Of a DNA stretch of 64,000 nt, positions 43,896 to 52,790 are shown one piece after another. The stretch is from Actinokineospora baliensis (GTDB taxonomy: Bacteria; Actinomycetota; Actinomycetes; Mycobacteriales; Pseudonocardiaceae): positions 1,798,001 through 1,862,000 of the forward strand of contig NZ_JAFBCK010000001.1 in the NCBI RefSeq assembly GCF_016907695.1. The letters are read 5' to 3'. Numbering within the stretch: the stretch's first letter is position 1; the number at the start of each line of letters is the position of its first letter. A model generated the notes under the pieces. That model saw nothing but the letters and a program-made list of their open reading frames with translations. It did not search any database and was not told where the DNA came from. The translations under genes were made by a program, and so were the position numbers.

Positions 43896-43928
43896 CGAGG
43901 GGTGGACCGGGTAACGGTCCACCCCTCG
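43896..43928 (-). terminator. Terminator of the OtsB-GH15 gene
   Basis: CGAGGGGTGGACC (43896-43908) pairs perfectly with GGTCCACCCCTCG (43916-43928). Read on the reverse strand it lies 16 bases past the stop and is followed by GCTTTGTTT. Confidence 0.9.
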
Positions 43929-43944
43929 GGCGTAGTAACGCGAT

Positions 43945-46473
43945 TTATGCGGAAAGCAGCTGCGCGCAGCGGATCAGACCCAAATGTGAATACGCCTGCG
44001 GGTGGTTGCCCAGCGAGCGCTCCGCCACCGGGTCGTACTCCTCGGGCAGCAGGCCGGTCGGGCCCGCCGCGTTGACGATTTGGGCGAAGAGGTCTTCGGC
44101 TTCTGGGCGGCGGCCGGTGAGCAGGTAGGCCTCGATCATCCAGGCCGCGCAGATGTGGAAGCCGCCCTCGTCGCCGGGGAGGCCGTCGTCGCGGTGGTAG
44201 CGGTAGACGGTGGAGCCGGAGCGCAGTTCGGCCTCGGTGGCGGTCACGGTGGCCTGGAACCGCTCGTCGGTCGGGTCGATGAGGCCGACCATGCCGATCA
44301 TCAGGGTGGCCGCGTCGAGGTCGGTGCCGTCGTAGGCGGTGGTGAACGAGCGGACCTCGTCGTTCCAGCCGTTGGTCAGCACGTCCTCGGCGATGGTGTC
44401 GCGCAGGCCCGGCCAGTCGGCGTGCACCGCCCTGCCGTGCGCCTCGGCCAGCGTGATCGCGCGGTCGATGGTCAGCCAGCACATGACCTTGGAGTACACG
44501 TGGTGGCGCGGCCGGTGCCGCTCCTCCCAGATGCCGTGGTCTGGCTCGCGCCAGCGCCTGGTGACCGCCTCGGCCATCGCCTCGACCATCGCCCAGTCGC
44601 TGTCCGATAGCGACCCCTTGGCCTCGGCCAGCGCCGCCACCAGGTCAACCACCGGGCCGAACACGTCCAGCTGCACCTGCTGGTTGGCCAGGTTGCCGAC
44701 CCGCACCGGGCGCGAACCGGCGTACCCGGGCAGCGTGTCGATCACCGCTTCCGGGCCGAGCGTGGTGCCCGCGATGGTGTACAGCGGGTGCAGCCGCTCC
44801 GGGCCGGGGATGGTGGCCAGCACCCCGTGCACCCAGCCCAGGAACGCCTCAGCCTCCACAGTGGACCCCAGTGACACCAGCGCCTTGGCCGTCATCGAGG
44901 CGTCGCGCAGCCAGCAGTAGCGGTAGTCCCAGTTGCGGATGCCGCCGATCTCCTCCGGCAGCGACGTGGTGGCCGCGGCCATGATCGCGCCGGTTTCGCT
45001 GTGGCACAGGCCGCGCAGGGTCAGCGCGGAGCGGGCGACCAGGTCCTTCTCCACCGGCGGCAGCACGAGCGTGTCCAGCCAGTCGGTCCAGTACGACGCC
45101 GCGCGCGCCGTGCGCGCCGCCCGCTCGACCGGGTGCGCGGACAAGTCCCTGGTGCCGCAGCGCAGTTCGAACACCACCGGCTCGTCGGGGGTCGGCCGCA
45201 CCACCGCGCGCGCCGAGTCCACCTGGCCGTCGCTGGTGATCTCCCACTCGACGCCGGGGGCGCGCAGCGCGATCGGGTCCGAGGTGCCCAGCACCAGCAA
45301 CCCGTCCGGCGTCGCCTCCAGCCGCACCTGCACCTGGCCGAACTCCGGCCGGGGCGCGAACTCCACGACCGCGGCCGACGACCCGGACAGCACTCTGGTC
45401 AGGTCCGTGCGGTGCGCGGGCACGTCGTGCTCGAGGTAGTCGGTGACCAGCAGGCCCGACCACCGCGTCTCCACGGTCATCGTGCCGGGCAGGTACCGCT
45501 GTCCCAGCGGCAATCCGCCGCGCTCCGGCGACACCGAGAAGTGGCCTGCTGTCGGACCGCCGAGCAGGTCGGCGAACACCGCGGCCGAGTCCGGTTCCGG
45601 GTGGCACAGCCAGGTCAGCCGCGCGTCCGGGGTGACCAGCGCGACCGAGCGCTCGTTGGCCACCATGGACAGCCGCTCGATCGGCGGCGCCTGCCCGCCG
45701 TAGAGCCAGTTGCGGCGCTCCTCCAGCAGCAGCGCCAGCATGGTGGCCACCGACACCGGGTCGTCGATCCGGTACCCGGCGAGGGTCTCGCCCTCGCCCA
45801 CCTTCACCCCGAGGTCGGGGCCCTGCAGCCGGGAGAACGCCTTCTCGTCGGTCACGTCGTCGCCGACGAACACCGCCGCCGTCGCGCCCGCCTGGTGGCG
45901 CAGCACGTCGAGCGCGTGGCCCTTGTCGGTCTGGACCACCGCGAGCTCGATGACCGCCTTGCCCTCGGTCACCTGGACCCCGGTCCAGGTGCACGGTCCC
46001 GACCGGACCTTGCCGAGCACGTCCTCGGCGACCTCGGCAGGCGCGCGCCGCACGTGCACCGCGATGCTGGCGGGCTTGACCTCCAGGTGCACGCCGTCCG
46101 CGCCCTCGGTCAGCTTCTCCAACTCCGCCTCGATGCGGCGGTGCAGGTCCCTGGCCTCGGCGTCGAGCGCGTGCACGAACCCCACGTCGAACTCGGAACC
46201 GTGGCTGCCGACCAGGTGCACCTCGGCCGGTAGGCGCGACAGCGTGGCCAGGTCGCGCAGCGCCCGACCGGAGATGACCGCTGCGGTGGTCTCGTGCAGA
46301 CCGGCCAGCGAGCGCAGCGCGCCGACCGACTCGGTGTGCGGGCGGGCGTTCTCGGGGTTCTCGACGATCGGGGCCAGCGTCCCGTCGTAGTCGCAGGCGA
46401 CCAGCAGACGGGGCGTGCGGGCTATCTGCACGATGGCGCGGCGCAGCTCGGCGGGGAGGGCCTCGGCGGTCAA
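43945..46473 (-). CDS. otsB: Trehalose-6-phosphatase fused to a GH15 glucoamylase/trehalase-like domain
   Basis: 842 residues. Residues 1-250 are OtsB, a HAD phosphatase: ACDYDGTLAPI (motif I), SHGSEFD, and FVGDDVTDEKAF (motif IV). Residues about 265-840 are a GH15 family protein: PIERLSMVANERSVALVTPD, then RNWDYRYCWLRDASM, a likely general acid in HGIWEERHRPRHHVYSK and a general base in GLLPEEYDP. Mycobacterial GH15 homologues are trehalases, so this one chain could dephosphorylate trehalose-6-phosphate and then cut trehalose. TTG start at 46473 with AAGGAG upstream. Downstream of otsA by 36 bases, same operon. Confidence 0.9.
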   Translation of the reverse strand: MTAEALPAELRRAIVQIARTPRLLVACDYDGTLAPIVENPENARPHTESVGALRSLAGLHETTAAVISGRALRDLATLSRLPAEVHLVGSHGSEFDVGFVHALDAEARDLHRRIEAELEKLTEGADGVHLEVKPASIAVHVRRAPAEVAEDVLGKVRSGPCTWTGVQVTEGKAVIELAVVQTDKGHALDVLRHQAGATAAVFVGDDVTDEKAFSRLQGPDLGVKVGEGETLAGYRIDDPVSVATMLALLLEERRNWLYGGQAPPIERLSMVANERSVALVTPDARLTWLCHPEPDSAAVFADLLGGPTAGHFSVSPERGGLPLGQRYLPGTMTVETRWSGLLVTDYLEHDVPAHRTDLTRVLSGSSAAVVEFAPRPEFGQVQVRLEATPDGLLVLGTSDPIALRAPGVEWEITSDGQVDSARAVVRPTPDEPVVFELRCGTRDLSAHPVERAARTARAASYWTDWLDTLVLPPVEKDLVARSALTLRGLCHSETGAIMAAATTSLPEEIGGIRNWDYRYCWLRDASMTAKALVSLGSTVEAEAFLGWVHGVLATIPGPERLHPLYTIAGTTLGPEAVIDTLPGYAGSRPVRVGNLANQQVQLDVFGPVVDLVAALAEAKGSLSDSDWAMVEAMAEAVTRRWREPDHGIWEERHRPRHHVYSKVMCWLTIDRAITLAEAHGRAVHADWPGLRDTIAEDVLTNGWNDEVRSFTTAYDGTDLDAATLMIGMVGLIDPTDERFQATVTATEAELRSGSTVYRYHRDDGLPGDEGGFHICAAWMIEAYLLTGRRPEAEDLFAQIVNAAGPTGLLPEEYDPVAERSLGNHPQAYSHLGLIRCAQLLSA

Positions 46474-46509
46474 CGCCTTCTCCTTGGCTCGTTCTCGGGG
46501 CGGGTCTGC

Positions 46510-47940
46510 TCAGTGGGCGTGCTCGGGGTCCAACGCGTCGAGGAACGAGCGCGCCCACCGGTCGACGTCGTGGGTCAGCACTTGTCGCCGCAGCGCGCGC
46601 ATCCTACGGCGACCCTCTGCTGGATCGATCGTGAGGGCGTCGTGCATGGCGTTCTTCACGCCGTCGAGATCGTGCGGGTTGACCAGGAAAGCGCTTGTCA
46701 GCTCGGCCGCGGCGCCCGCGAACTCCGAGAGCACCAGCGCGCCGCCGAGGTCGTGGCGGCAGGCCACGTACTCCTTGCACACCAGGTTCATCCCGTCCCG
46801 CAACGGGGTCACCAGCATGACGTCGGCCGCGGAGAAGAACGCCGACAGCTCGGCCCGCCCGATCGACTGGTGCAGGTAGTGCACGATCGGGCGACCGATG
46901 CGGCCGAACTCGCCGTTGATCCGGCTCACCACCTGCTCGATGTCGCTGCGCATCCGCTGGTAGTGCTCGACCCGCTCGCGGCTGGGCGTGGCCAGTTGCA
47001 CCATCGCCACCTCGGCCGGGTCGACCCGGCCCTCGCTGAGCAGCTCCTGCAGCGCGTAGAGCCGCACGTCGATGCCCTTGGTGTAGTCGAGCCGGTCCAC
47101 ACCGAGGATGACCTTCTTGGGGTTGCCCAGGTCCGCGCGGATCTGCTGGGTGCGCGCGACCGTTTCCCGCTTGCGCGACAACGCGTCCAGGCCCGCGGAG
47201 TCGATGGAGATGGGGAACGCGCCCACCCGCACCGCGCGGTCCCCGAGCTGGATGACACCGGGCCGGGTGCGCACCCCGACCGCGCCCCTGGTCGGTTCCA
47301 GGCCGAGCAGCCGCCGCGCCAGCCACAGGAAGTTCTGCGCGCCACCGGGTCGGTGGAACCCGACCAGGTCGGCGCCGAGCAGTCCGCGCACGATCTCCGC
47401 GCGCCAGGGCAGCTGCATGAACAGTTCCGTTGGCGGGAACGGGATGTGCAGGAAGAACCCGATCCTCAGGTCCGGCCGCAGGTCGCGCAGGATCGCCGGT
47501 GCCAACTGCAGTTGGTAGTCCTGGATCCACACCGTCGCGCCCTGGGCCGCCACTTTCGCGCAGGCCTCGGCGAACCGGTGGTTGACCTTCACGTAGCTGT
47601 CCCACCAACCGCGGTCGAACACCGGCGGCGCCACCACGTCGTGGTAGAGCGGCCACAGCGTCGCGTTGGAGAAACCCTCGTAGTAGTCGCGCACCTCGTC
47701 GGCGGTCAGCGACACCGGGTGCAGCCGCAGACCGTCCTCGGTGAACTCGTCGACCTCGACGTCGGCCACCCCCGGCCACCCGACCCACGCGCCGCTGTGG
47801 CTGCGCAGGAACGGCTCCAGCGCGCTGACCAGACCACCGGGGCTGTGCTTCCACCGCTGGGTGCCGTCCGGCAGGCGCTCGAGGTCGACCGGCAGCCGGT
47901 TGGCGGCCACGATGAAGTCCGCACCGTTTTCGCTGCTCAC
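46510..47940 (-). CDS. otsA: Trehalose-6-phosphate synthase OtsA
   Basis: A 476-residue GT20 glycosyltransferase joining UDP- or GDP-glucose to glucose-6-phosphate. Seen: AANRLPVDL with the substrate loop [53 protein letters not shown] and [19 protein letters not shown] start. First gene of the otsA-otsB/GH15 pair; together they make trehalose and may also break it down. Confidence 0.95.
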   Translation of the reverse strand: MSSENGADFIVAANRLPVDLERLPDGTQRWKHSPGGLVSALEPFLRSHSGAWVGWPGVADVEVDEFTEDGLRLHPVSLTADEVRDYYEGFSNATLWPLYHDVVAPPVFDRGWWDSYVKVNHRFAEACAKVAAQGATVWIQDYQLQLAPAILRDLRPDLRIGFFLHIPFPPTELFMQLPWRAEIVRGLLGADLVGFHRPGGAQNFLWLARRLLGLEPTRGAVGVRTRPGVIQLGDRAVRVGAFPISIDSAGLDALSRKRETVARTQQIRADLGNPKKVILGVDRLDYTKGIDVRLYALQELLSEGRVDPAEVAMVQLATPSRERVEHYQRMRSDIEQVVSRINGEFGRIGRPIVHYLHQSIGRAELSAFFSAADVMLVTPLRDGMNLVCKEYVACRHDLGGALVLSEFAGAAAELTSAFLVNPHDLDGVKNAMHDALTIDPAEGRRRMRALRRQVLTHDVDRWARSFLDALDPEHAH

Positions 47941-48056
47941 GCCTGACGCGCCTCCTCAGACCGGGGGATGCCGGTTTGAGGCTAGCCACTGCGGGCACTC
48001 CCCGCGTCCTGCGAGCGGGGTGAGCGCGCGTGGCGACTCTCACGCCTTCGGGGGGT

Positions 48057-49484
48057 TTACTCCAGCCGCCGTTCGGTCGGCCGCAGCGGGCCGGACAACC
48101 GGGGCCCCGACAGCCGCCGCTCCAACCTGCTCAGACCGGTTCTGACCGGCTGCGCGAGGTATTCGCCCAGGACAACGCCCGCGGCGAGTGCCAGTGCGAT
48201 CGCCGCCGCCAACATCAACGTCGGCAGCCCGCTCGTGCTGCGCTCCGCCGCCAGTTCGTAGAGCCCGCGGTAGGTCGTCAGACCGGGCAGCAGCGGCACC
48301 AGACCGGACACGGCGACCACCAGCGGCGGCATCCGCAGCCGCCGGGAGATCACCCCGCCCGCGAAGCCGATCACGACCGCGGCGACGCCGGACGCGGTGA
48401 TGGGACTGCTGCCCGCGAGGGTGAGCGCGCCGAAGACAGCGGTACCCGCACCGCCCGCGACCGCGGCGACCAGCAGCGCACGCGGCTTGGCGTAACTGGC
48501 CAGGGCGAACAGCGCGGCGCCCGCCGCACCGGCGAGCGCCTGCACCGGGAGCCGGAACGCGCTGGGGGGCAACGGATCGGCCAGCGGCGTGTACGCCATG
48601 CCGAGCCTGGTGGCGACGTTGAGCGCCAGCACGACACCTGCGATCAGCCCCGCCGTCATCAGCGAGATCTCCATCGTGCGGCCCGCAGCGGTCACGTTGT
48701 AGCCGGTGATCGCGTCCTGCACTGTGGACACCACCGACAACCCGGACAGCAGCACGGTGATCGCCGCCGCCACCAGCACCGTCGGTCTGGCCGCGATGAC
48801 CCCGCTGGCCAGCAGGGCGAGGGCCGTGCCGGTCGCCAACGCGCCGCCGACGACCTGCTGGAAGAAGAACGGCAGCGCCCTGCGGTTGAGCACCCGGCCG
48901 ACCCGGTCCACCACCGCCGTGATCACCCCGGCGAACAGCGCCATGTCCGCCGCACCGCCGATGAGGACGGTCACCGCCGCCGCCATCCCCGCGAACGCCA
49001 GCGTCGCCACCCAGCGCGGGTACGGGTGCGGCGCGGTCGTGATCCGCTCCAACTCCGCCCGCGCCTCCAGCACCCCGAGCCCGTCCCGGGTGATCCGGCC
49101 GACGAGCGTCTCCACGTCGGCGAGCCGGGTGTAGTCCAGCCCCCGCGAGCGCACCACCCGCAACGAGGTGATCGGCGGCTCGTCGGTGCCCCGCTGGCAG
49201 GCCACCGTGATGGAGGTGAAGATGACGTCCACCTCGCAGTGCGGCAACCCGTAGGCCGCCGACACCGCGATGATCGTGGCGGTCACGTCCGAGGCACCGG
49301 CCCCCGAGGCCATCTGCACCTCGCCGATCCGCAACGCCAGGTCCAGCACGAAGTGGACGGTCCGCTCCTCGGGCAACCGCGGCCCGTGCACCGCCTGCCC
49401 CGCACCCCCGCTGACCTGCCCGTTGCCCCCACCCCCCAGCCGCAACCACGCCAACCACCCGGCCCGTCCCGAGACCCGCGCCAC
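48057..49484 (-). CDS. thrE: ThrE-type threonine/serine exporter
   Basis: About 475 residues. The conserved cytosolic N-terminal domain is DLALRIGEVQMASGAGASDVTATI, then CEVDVIFTSITVAC. About ten membrane helices follow in two halves (VTVLIGGAADMALFAGVITA; LVPLLPGLTTYRGLYEL), the ThrP/ThrE arrangement fused in one chain as in Corynebacterium. The GTG at 49484 behind GAGGAGG is preferred. ATG codons at 49529 and 49568 are also possible, and the open frame beyond them runs antisense through the tRNA gene. Confidence 0.88.
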   Translation of the reverse strand: MARVSGRAGWLAWLRLGGGGNGQVSGGAGQAVHGPRLPEERTVHFVLDLALRIGEVQMASGAGASDVTATIIAVSAAYGLPHCEVDVIFTSITVACQRGTDEPPITSLRVVRSRGLDYTRLADVETLVGRITRDGLGVLEARAELERITTAPHPYPRWVATLAFAGMAAAVTVLIGGAADMALFAGVITAVVDRVGRVLNRRALPFFFQQVVGGALATGTALALLASGVIAARPTVLVAAAITVLLSGLSVVSTVQDAITGYNVTAAGRTMEISLMTAGLIAGVVLALNVATRLGMAYTPLADPLPPSAFRLPVQALAGAAGAALFALASYAKPRALLVAAVAGGAGTAVFGALTLAGSSPITASGVAAVVIGFAGGVISRRLRMPPLVVAVSGLVPLLPGLTTYRGLYELAAERSTSGLPTLMLAAAIALALAAGVVLGEYLAQPVRTGLSRLERRLSGPRLSGPLRPTERRLE

Positions 49485-49597
49485 CCCGACCTCCTCGCCA
49501 CCACAACCCCACCGACCGTCTCGGATCATGAGCCGCCCCGCAACCGCGCCCCCCACCGCCCGTACCATTGACCCGGCACCACCCGTCGTGGCGCCAC

Positions 49598-49673
49598 GCC
49601 GGCATAGCTCAATTGGCAGAGCACTCGCCTTGTAAGCGAAAGGTTGCGGGTTCAAGTCCCGCTGCCGGCTCCA
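49598..49673 (+). tRNA. tRNA-Thr (anticodon TGT)
   Basis: A 73-base cloverleaf plus encoded CCA. The acceptor stem GCCGGCA (49598-49604) pairs with TGCCGGC (49663-49669); the T-arm contains GGGTTCAAGTCCC; the anticodon TGT is at 49631-49633 in the loop CTTGTAA. The anticodon stem has four of five pairs. Reads ACA and related Thr codons. Confidence 0.97.
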
Positions 49674-49760
49674 CCCCGCTCGTGCCGCGTACGGCCACGT
49701 CGTAACGGCGGTCACCTCTCGGCGATCTTCCTGGGGAAGGTCGACACCGGGGAGAGTCAA

Positions 49761-51176
49761 GTGCCTACGGACCGTTCCGATGCCAGCGAGTTGGTGCACA
49801 ACTCGATTTCCGGCAGCGTGGCCGCGACGGTCATTCAGGCCCACGATGTGTACATCGCGGGCGGCCTCGACCTACCGGGGCGGATCGCTCGGGATGCGGC
49901 CGATCTCGCCAGGGGGTTGTTCGAGTACGGCGCCACCGAGGCTGCGGTCGAGGTCATGGCGACGGCGCACCGGGTGCTGCGGGACGAGCGCGGCGAGCGA
50001 GATCGGGTGGCTCTGACCGCCCTTGAGGCGTTAGGTGACCTGCTGAGCCAGAGCGGACGCGCCGGTGAGGCCGTCGAGGCGCAGCGCGACCTGCTGGAAG
50101 CCCGCAGGGTGCTGCTCGGTCGGCACCACGAGGAGACCCTGCGCACCGCTGGCAACCTGGCTGTGGCCCTGTGGCAGCTCGGCGAGTACGAGAGTTCCCG
50201 CGCTCTTGAGGAGGAGGTCCTCGAGGGGCGGGAGCGGGTACTGGGGCCCGACCACCAGAACACCATCGCGGCTCGGGACAACCTGGCGTCCACCTACGCC
50301 GCGCTGGGCCGCTGGGCGGACGCGATCGAGGAGCAGCGCCGGGTGGTCGCCGGGTACGAGCGGGTCTTCAGCGCCGAGCACCCCAAGACGACAGCGGCCA
50401 CAGCGAACCTGGCCAACCACCTCAGCAGAGCGGGTGTCTACGGCGAGGCGGCCGAGTTGTTCCGGCGCGTCTGGCAGGTCCGCAGGCGCACCCTGGGCGA
50501 GGACCACTCGGACACCCTGCGGGCGGCGGGCAACTTCGCGGCGTCGCTGTGGCAGACCGGGGAGTACACGAGGGCGCGCTCGATCGAGCAGGAGGTGCTG
50601 GACCGGCGCCGTGCGAAGTTCGGTCCGGATCACCCGGACACCATCAAGGCGGCGATGAACCTGGCGGGCTCGCTGGCCGAAGCGGGTGAGTTGACCGACG
50701 CGCTGGCACTGCTGGAGGTCAGCTACCGCGACTCGTCCCGGGTGTTGGGTCCTCTTGATCAGGTCACCGCGACTGCGCAGGCGAACCTGGGAACCGCGCT
50801 GTGGCAGTTGGAGCGGTTCGGCGAAGCCGCATCGCTGCAGACCGACTTGCTTGAGAAGCTCAGGCGAACTCTGGGTGACGACGACCTGGACACGCTCGCT
50901 GCGATGGCCAGTCTGATCACCACGTTGAAGTCCATGGGTCGCTACGACGAGGCACGTGGGTTCGCCGACGAGCTGTGGCAGCGGCTGCGCGACCAGTTCA
51001 GCCCGGACAACACCTCCGTGGTCTTGGCTGGTCTCGAGCTCGCCCGGGTGGCTGCGGGGCAGTCCGATGTGGCCACGGCGCGCGACGTGCTGGCGCAGGT
51101 GCGCGCGCACCTGCCGGACGATCCCGAGGTGCGTGCGCGGTTCGACGCCGTCGAGCGGGTGGTCGAGCGGTCATGA
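49761..51176 (+). CDS. TPR protein with an N-terminal NSISG/VIQA-type motif
   Basis: 471 residues. Near the start is HNSISGSVAATVIQAHD, followed by VYIAGG. This resembles the short N-terminal motif found on many actinobacterial STAND/NB-ARC, protease and TPR proteins (typically N-x-I-S-G...VVQA...I-x-G). After it come about eight kinesin-light-chain-like TPRs (for example TLRTAGNLAVALWQLGEYES and TIKAAMNLAGSLAEAGELTD). No enzyme or ATPase domain. GTG at 49761 with GGGGAGAG. Its stop overlaps the next start (ATGA). Probably an adaptor; function unknown. Confidence 0.82.
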   Translation: MPTDRSDASELVHNSISGSVAATVIQAHDVYIAGGLDLPGRIARDAADLARGLFEYGATEAAVEVMATAHRVLRDERGERDRVALTALEALGDLLSQSGRAGEAVEAQRDLLEARRVLLGRHHEETLRTAGNLAVALWQLGEYESSRALEEEVLEGRERVLGPDHQNTIAARDNLASTYAALGRWADAIEEQRRVVAGYERVFSAEHPKTTAATANLANHLSRAGVYGEAAELFRRVWQVRRRTLGEDHSDTLRAAGNFAASLWQTGEYTRARSIEQEVLDRRRAKFGPDHPDTIKAAMNLAGSLAEAGELTDALALLEVSYRDSSRVLGPLDQVTATAQANLGTALWQLERFGEAASLQTDLLEKLRRTLGDDDLDTLAAMASLITTLKSMGRYDEARGFADELWQRLRDQFSPDNTSVVLAGLELARVAAGQSDVATARDVLAQVRAHLPDDPEVRARFDAVERVVERS

Positions 51177-51703
51177 GCGCGCCGGAGCCGAGCGAGATGA
51201 GTGTTCTGCTCAAGGTCGTGGAGGCGGTGGAGTTGAAGATCCGCAGTTCCGCGGCCGTGCGGTTGCCGGAGCCGGAGCGTACGCACATCACCCAGATCGT
51301 CGCCAAGTTCGAGCCGGGTTCGGCCATTGGCGCGTTCATCCAGGACAACGGGGAAGGACCGATGATGGGCGACACCTACAACGTCGACAAGGCGGGCGCG
51401 GTGGGCAAGGGCGCGATGGCCTTCGGCGTGAGCTTCGGGGACGGTGCCGAGCAGAAGGTCGACCTCACCGCGTTGGCTGCTGAGCTGGGCTCGCTGCGCG
51501 AGGCGATGCGCAAGGAGAGCACCACGGTCGACCACGACATCGCGGTGGCCGAGGTCGCGCAGGCGGAGCGGTCGGCGACAGCCGGTGATGGGGCCGAGGT
51601 GGTGAGCAGGCTCGCCAAGGCCGGTGAGTGGGCTCTGAAGTGCGCTACCGCGATCGGTGCGCCGTTGGCTGTGGTGGTGTTGAAGTCGGCGCTGGGGTTG
51701 TAG
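51173..51703 (+). CDS. Small protein with C-terminal membrane helix, coupled to the TPR protein
   Basis: 176 residues, family not recognised. Residues 1-55 are helical. A glycine-rich motif GDTYNVDKAGAVGKGAMAFG (about 65-85) resembles repeat-like segments common in actinobacterial signalling proteins. A charged helix follows (LGSLREAMRKESTTVDHD), and it ends in a hydrophobic segment (CATAIGAPLAVVVLKSALGL) that may anchor it. Start overlaps the TPR stop (ATGA), so the two are translated together and likely interact. Confidence 0.75.
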   Translation: MSAPEPSEMSVLLKVVEAVELKIRSSAAVRLPEPERTHITQIVAKFEPGSAIGAFIQDNGEGPMMGDTYNVDKAGAVGKGAMAFGVSFGDGAEQKVDLTALAAELGSLREAMRKESTTVDHDIAVAEVAQAERSATAGDGAEVVSRLAKAGEWALKCATAIGAPLAVVVLKSALGL

Positions 51704-51787
51704 TCGGGGGCGAACCGGGTGTGCAACGGCGGCTTGGGCTGGGACGATGTCGGCGTTGACTGTGTCGGATGCAGTGGGGGGTGCCCG

Positions 51788-52528
51788 GTGACCGGGGAAC
51801 CGACTATTCGGGCTGGGGCCGCTACGGACGTGGGTTTGGTGCGGGCGGCCAATGAGGACAACTACGTGGTGACCGCTTCGGTGTTCGCGGTGGCCGACGG
51901 GATGGGTGGGCACGCGGCTGGGGATGTGGCCAGCGGGCTGGCTGTGGCCGGGTTGGCGCAGTTGGGGACCGAGGGCACCGTGCGGCCGGATGACGTGCGC
52001 AGGCACATCGTGCGGCTCAACGGGGACATCTTGGCGGCGGCGGCGCGCAATCCGGAGCAGTGGGGGATGGGGACCACGGTCACCGGGTTGTGCCTGGTCG
52101 ACTTCGCCGGGTCGCCGCACTGGGTGGTGTTCAACGTGGGGGATTCGCGGGTGTACCGGTACGCGGAGCGTGAGCTGGTGCAGCTGACCGTGGACCACTC
52201 CGAGGTGACGGAGCTGGTCGCGGCGGGTGAGTTGAGCCCGGCCGAGGCCGCGACCGACCCCAGGCGCAACGTGGTGACCAGGGCGCTCGGGTCGCCGATG
52301 GCGCCGGAGCCGGACCTGCTGGTGTTCCCGCCGACGGAGGGGGACCGGTTCCTGGTCTGCTCCGACGGGCTCACCGGGGAGCTGGACGACGCGGCCATCG
52401 CCGCGGTGCTCGGGGCGGAGGGCGACCCGAGGGACGCCGCCGCCTCGCTGGTGCGCGACGCGGTGGCCGCCGGTGGTCGGGACAACGTGACCGCCGTGGT
52501 GGTCGACCACGTCGGTGGCGCGGCCTGA
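51788..52528 (+). CDS. PP2C-family serine/threonine phosphatase
   Basis: A 246-residue metal-dependent phosphatase. Metal-site motifs are complete: RAANEDNYV, VADGMGGHAAG, FNVGDSRVYRY, LVCSDGL and GGRDNVTAVVV. It is a soluble catalytic domain without the membrane helix of PstP. GTG at 51788 with GGGGGG nearby. In actinobacteria such a gene often travels with the Ig/FN3-MoxR-DUF58-transglutaminase set that follows here, suggesting control by Ser/Thr phosphorylation. Confidence 0.92.
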   Translation: MTGEPTIRAGAATDVGLVRAANEDNYVVTASVFAVADGMGGHAAGDVASGLAVAGLAQLGTEGTVRPDDVRRHIVRLNGDILAAAARNPEQWGMGTTVTGLCLVDFAGSPHWVVFNVGDSRVYRYAERELVQLTVDHSEVTELVAAGELSPAEAATDPRRNVVTRALGSPMAPEPDLLVFPPTEGDRFLVCSDGLTGELDDAAIAAVLGAEGDPRDAAASLVRDAVAAGGRDNVTAVVVDHVGGAA

Positions 52529-52790
52529 CCACAGCCGTGGTCCAGACCGCCGTTCACACTGTGGTCTCGGACACAGTGAACGACCAGCGCCGCCGGTGGA
52601 CCGCGCGGGTGTTCCCGCTGCCCTCCGGGGAAGTCGCCCCTGCCCCCGACGCGGTACGGTCGGTCCGCGCTAGCGCATCGGCGGGGTTTTCGCCACCCGG
52701 GTGTGGAAGGTGAACGGACAAACCTGCAACATAGTCGCCGCGCGACACGATATGGCCGGGTGACGGCTCGGGGACTCTGGCAGGGGACAC

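Noticed and set aside
49529..49844. N-terminal extension of the ThrE gene across the tRNA
   Set aside because: It translates the antisense of tRNA-Thr (RDLNPQPFAYKASALPIEL), a well-known artefact. A GTG with a good ribosome-binding site lies downstream.
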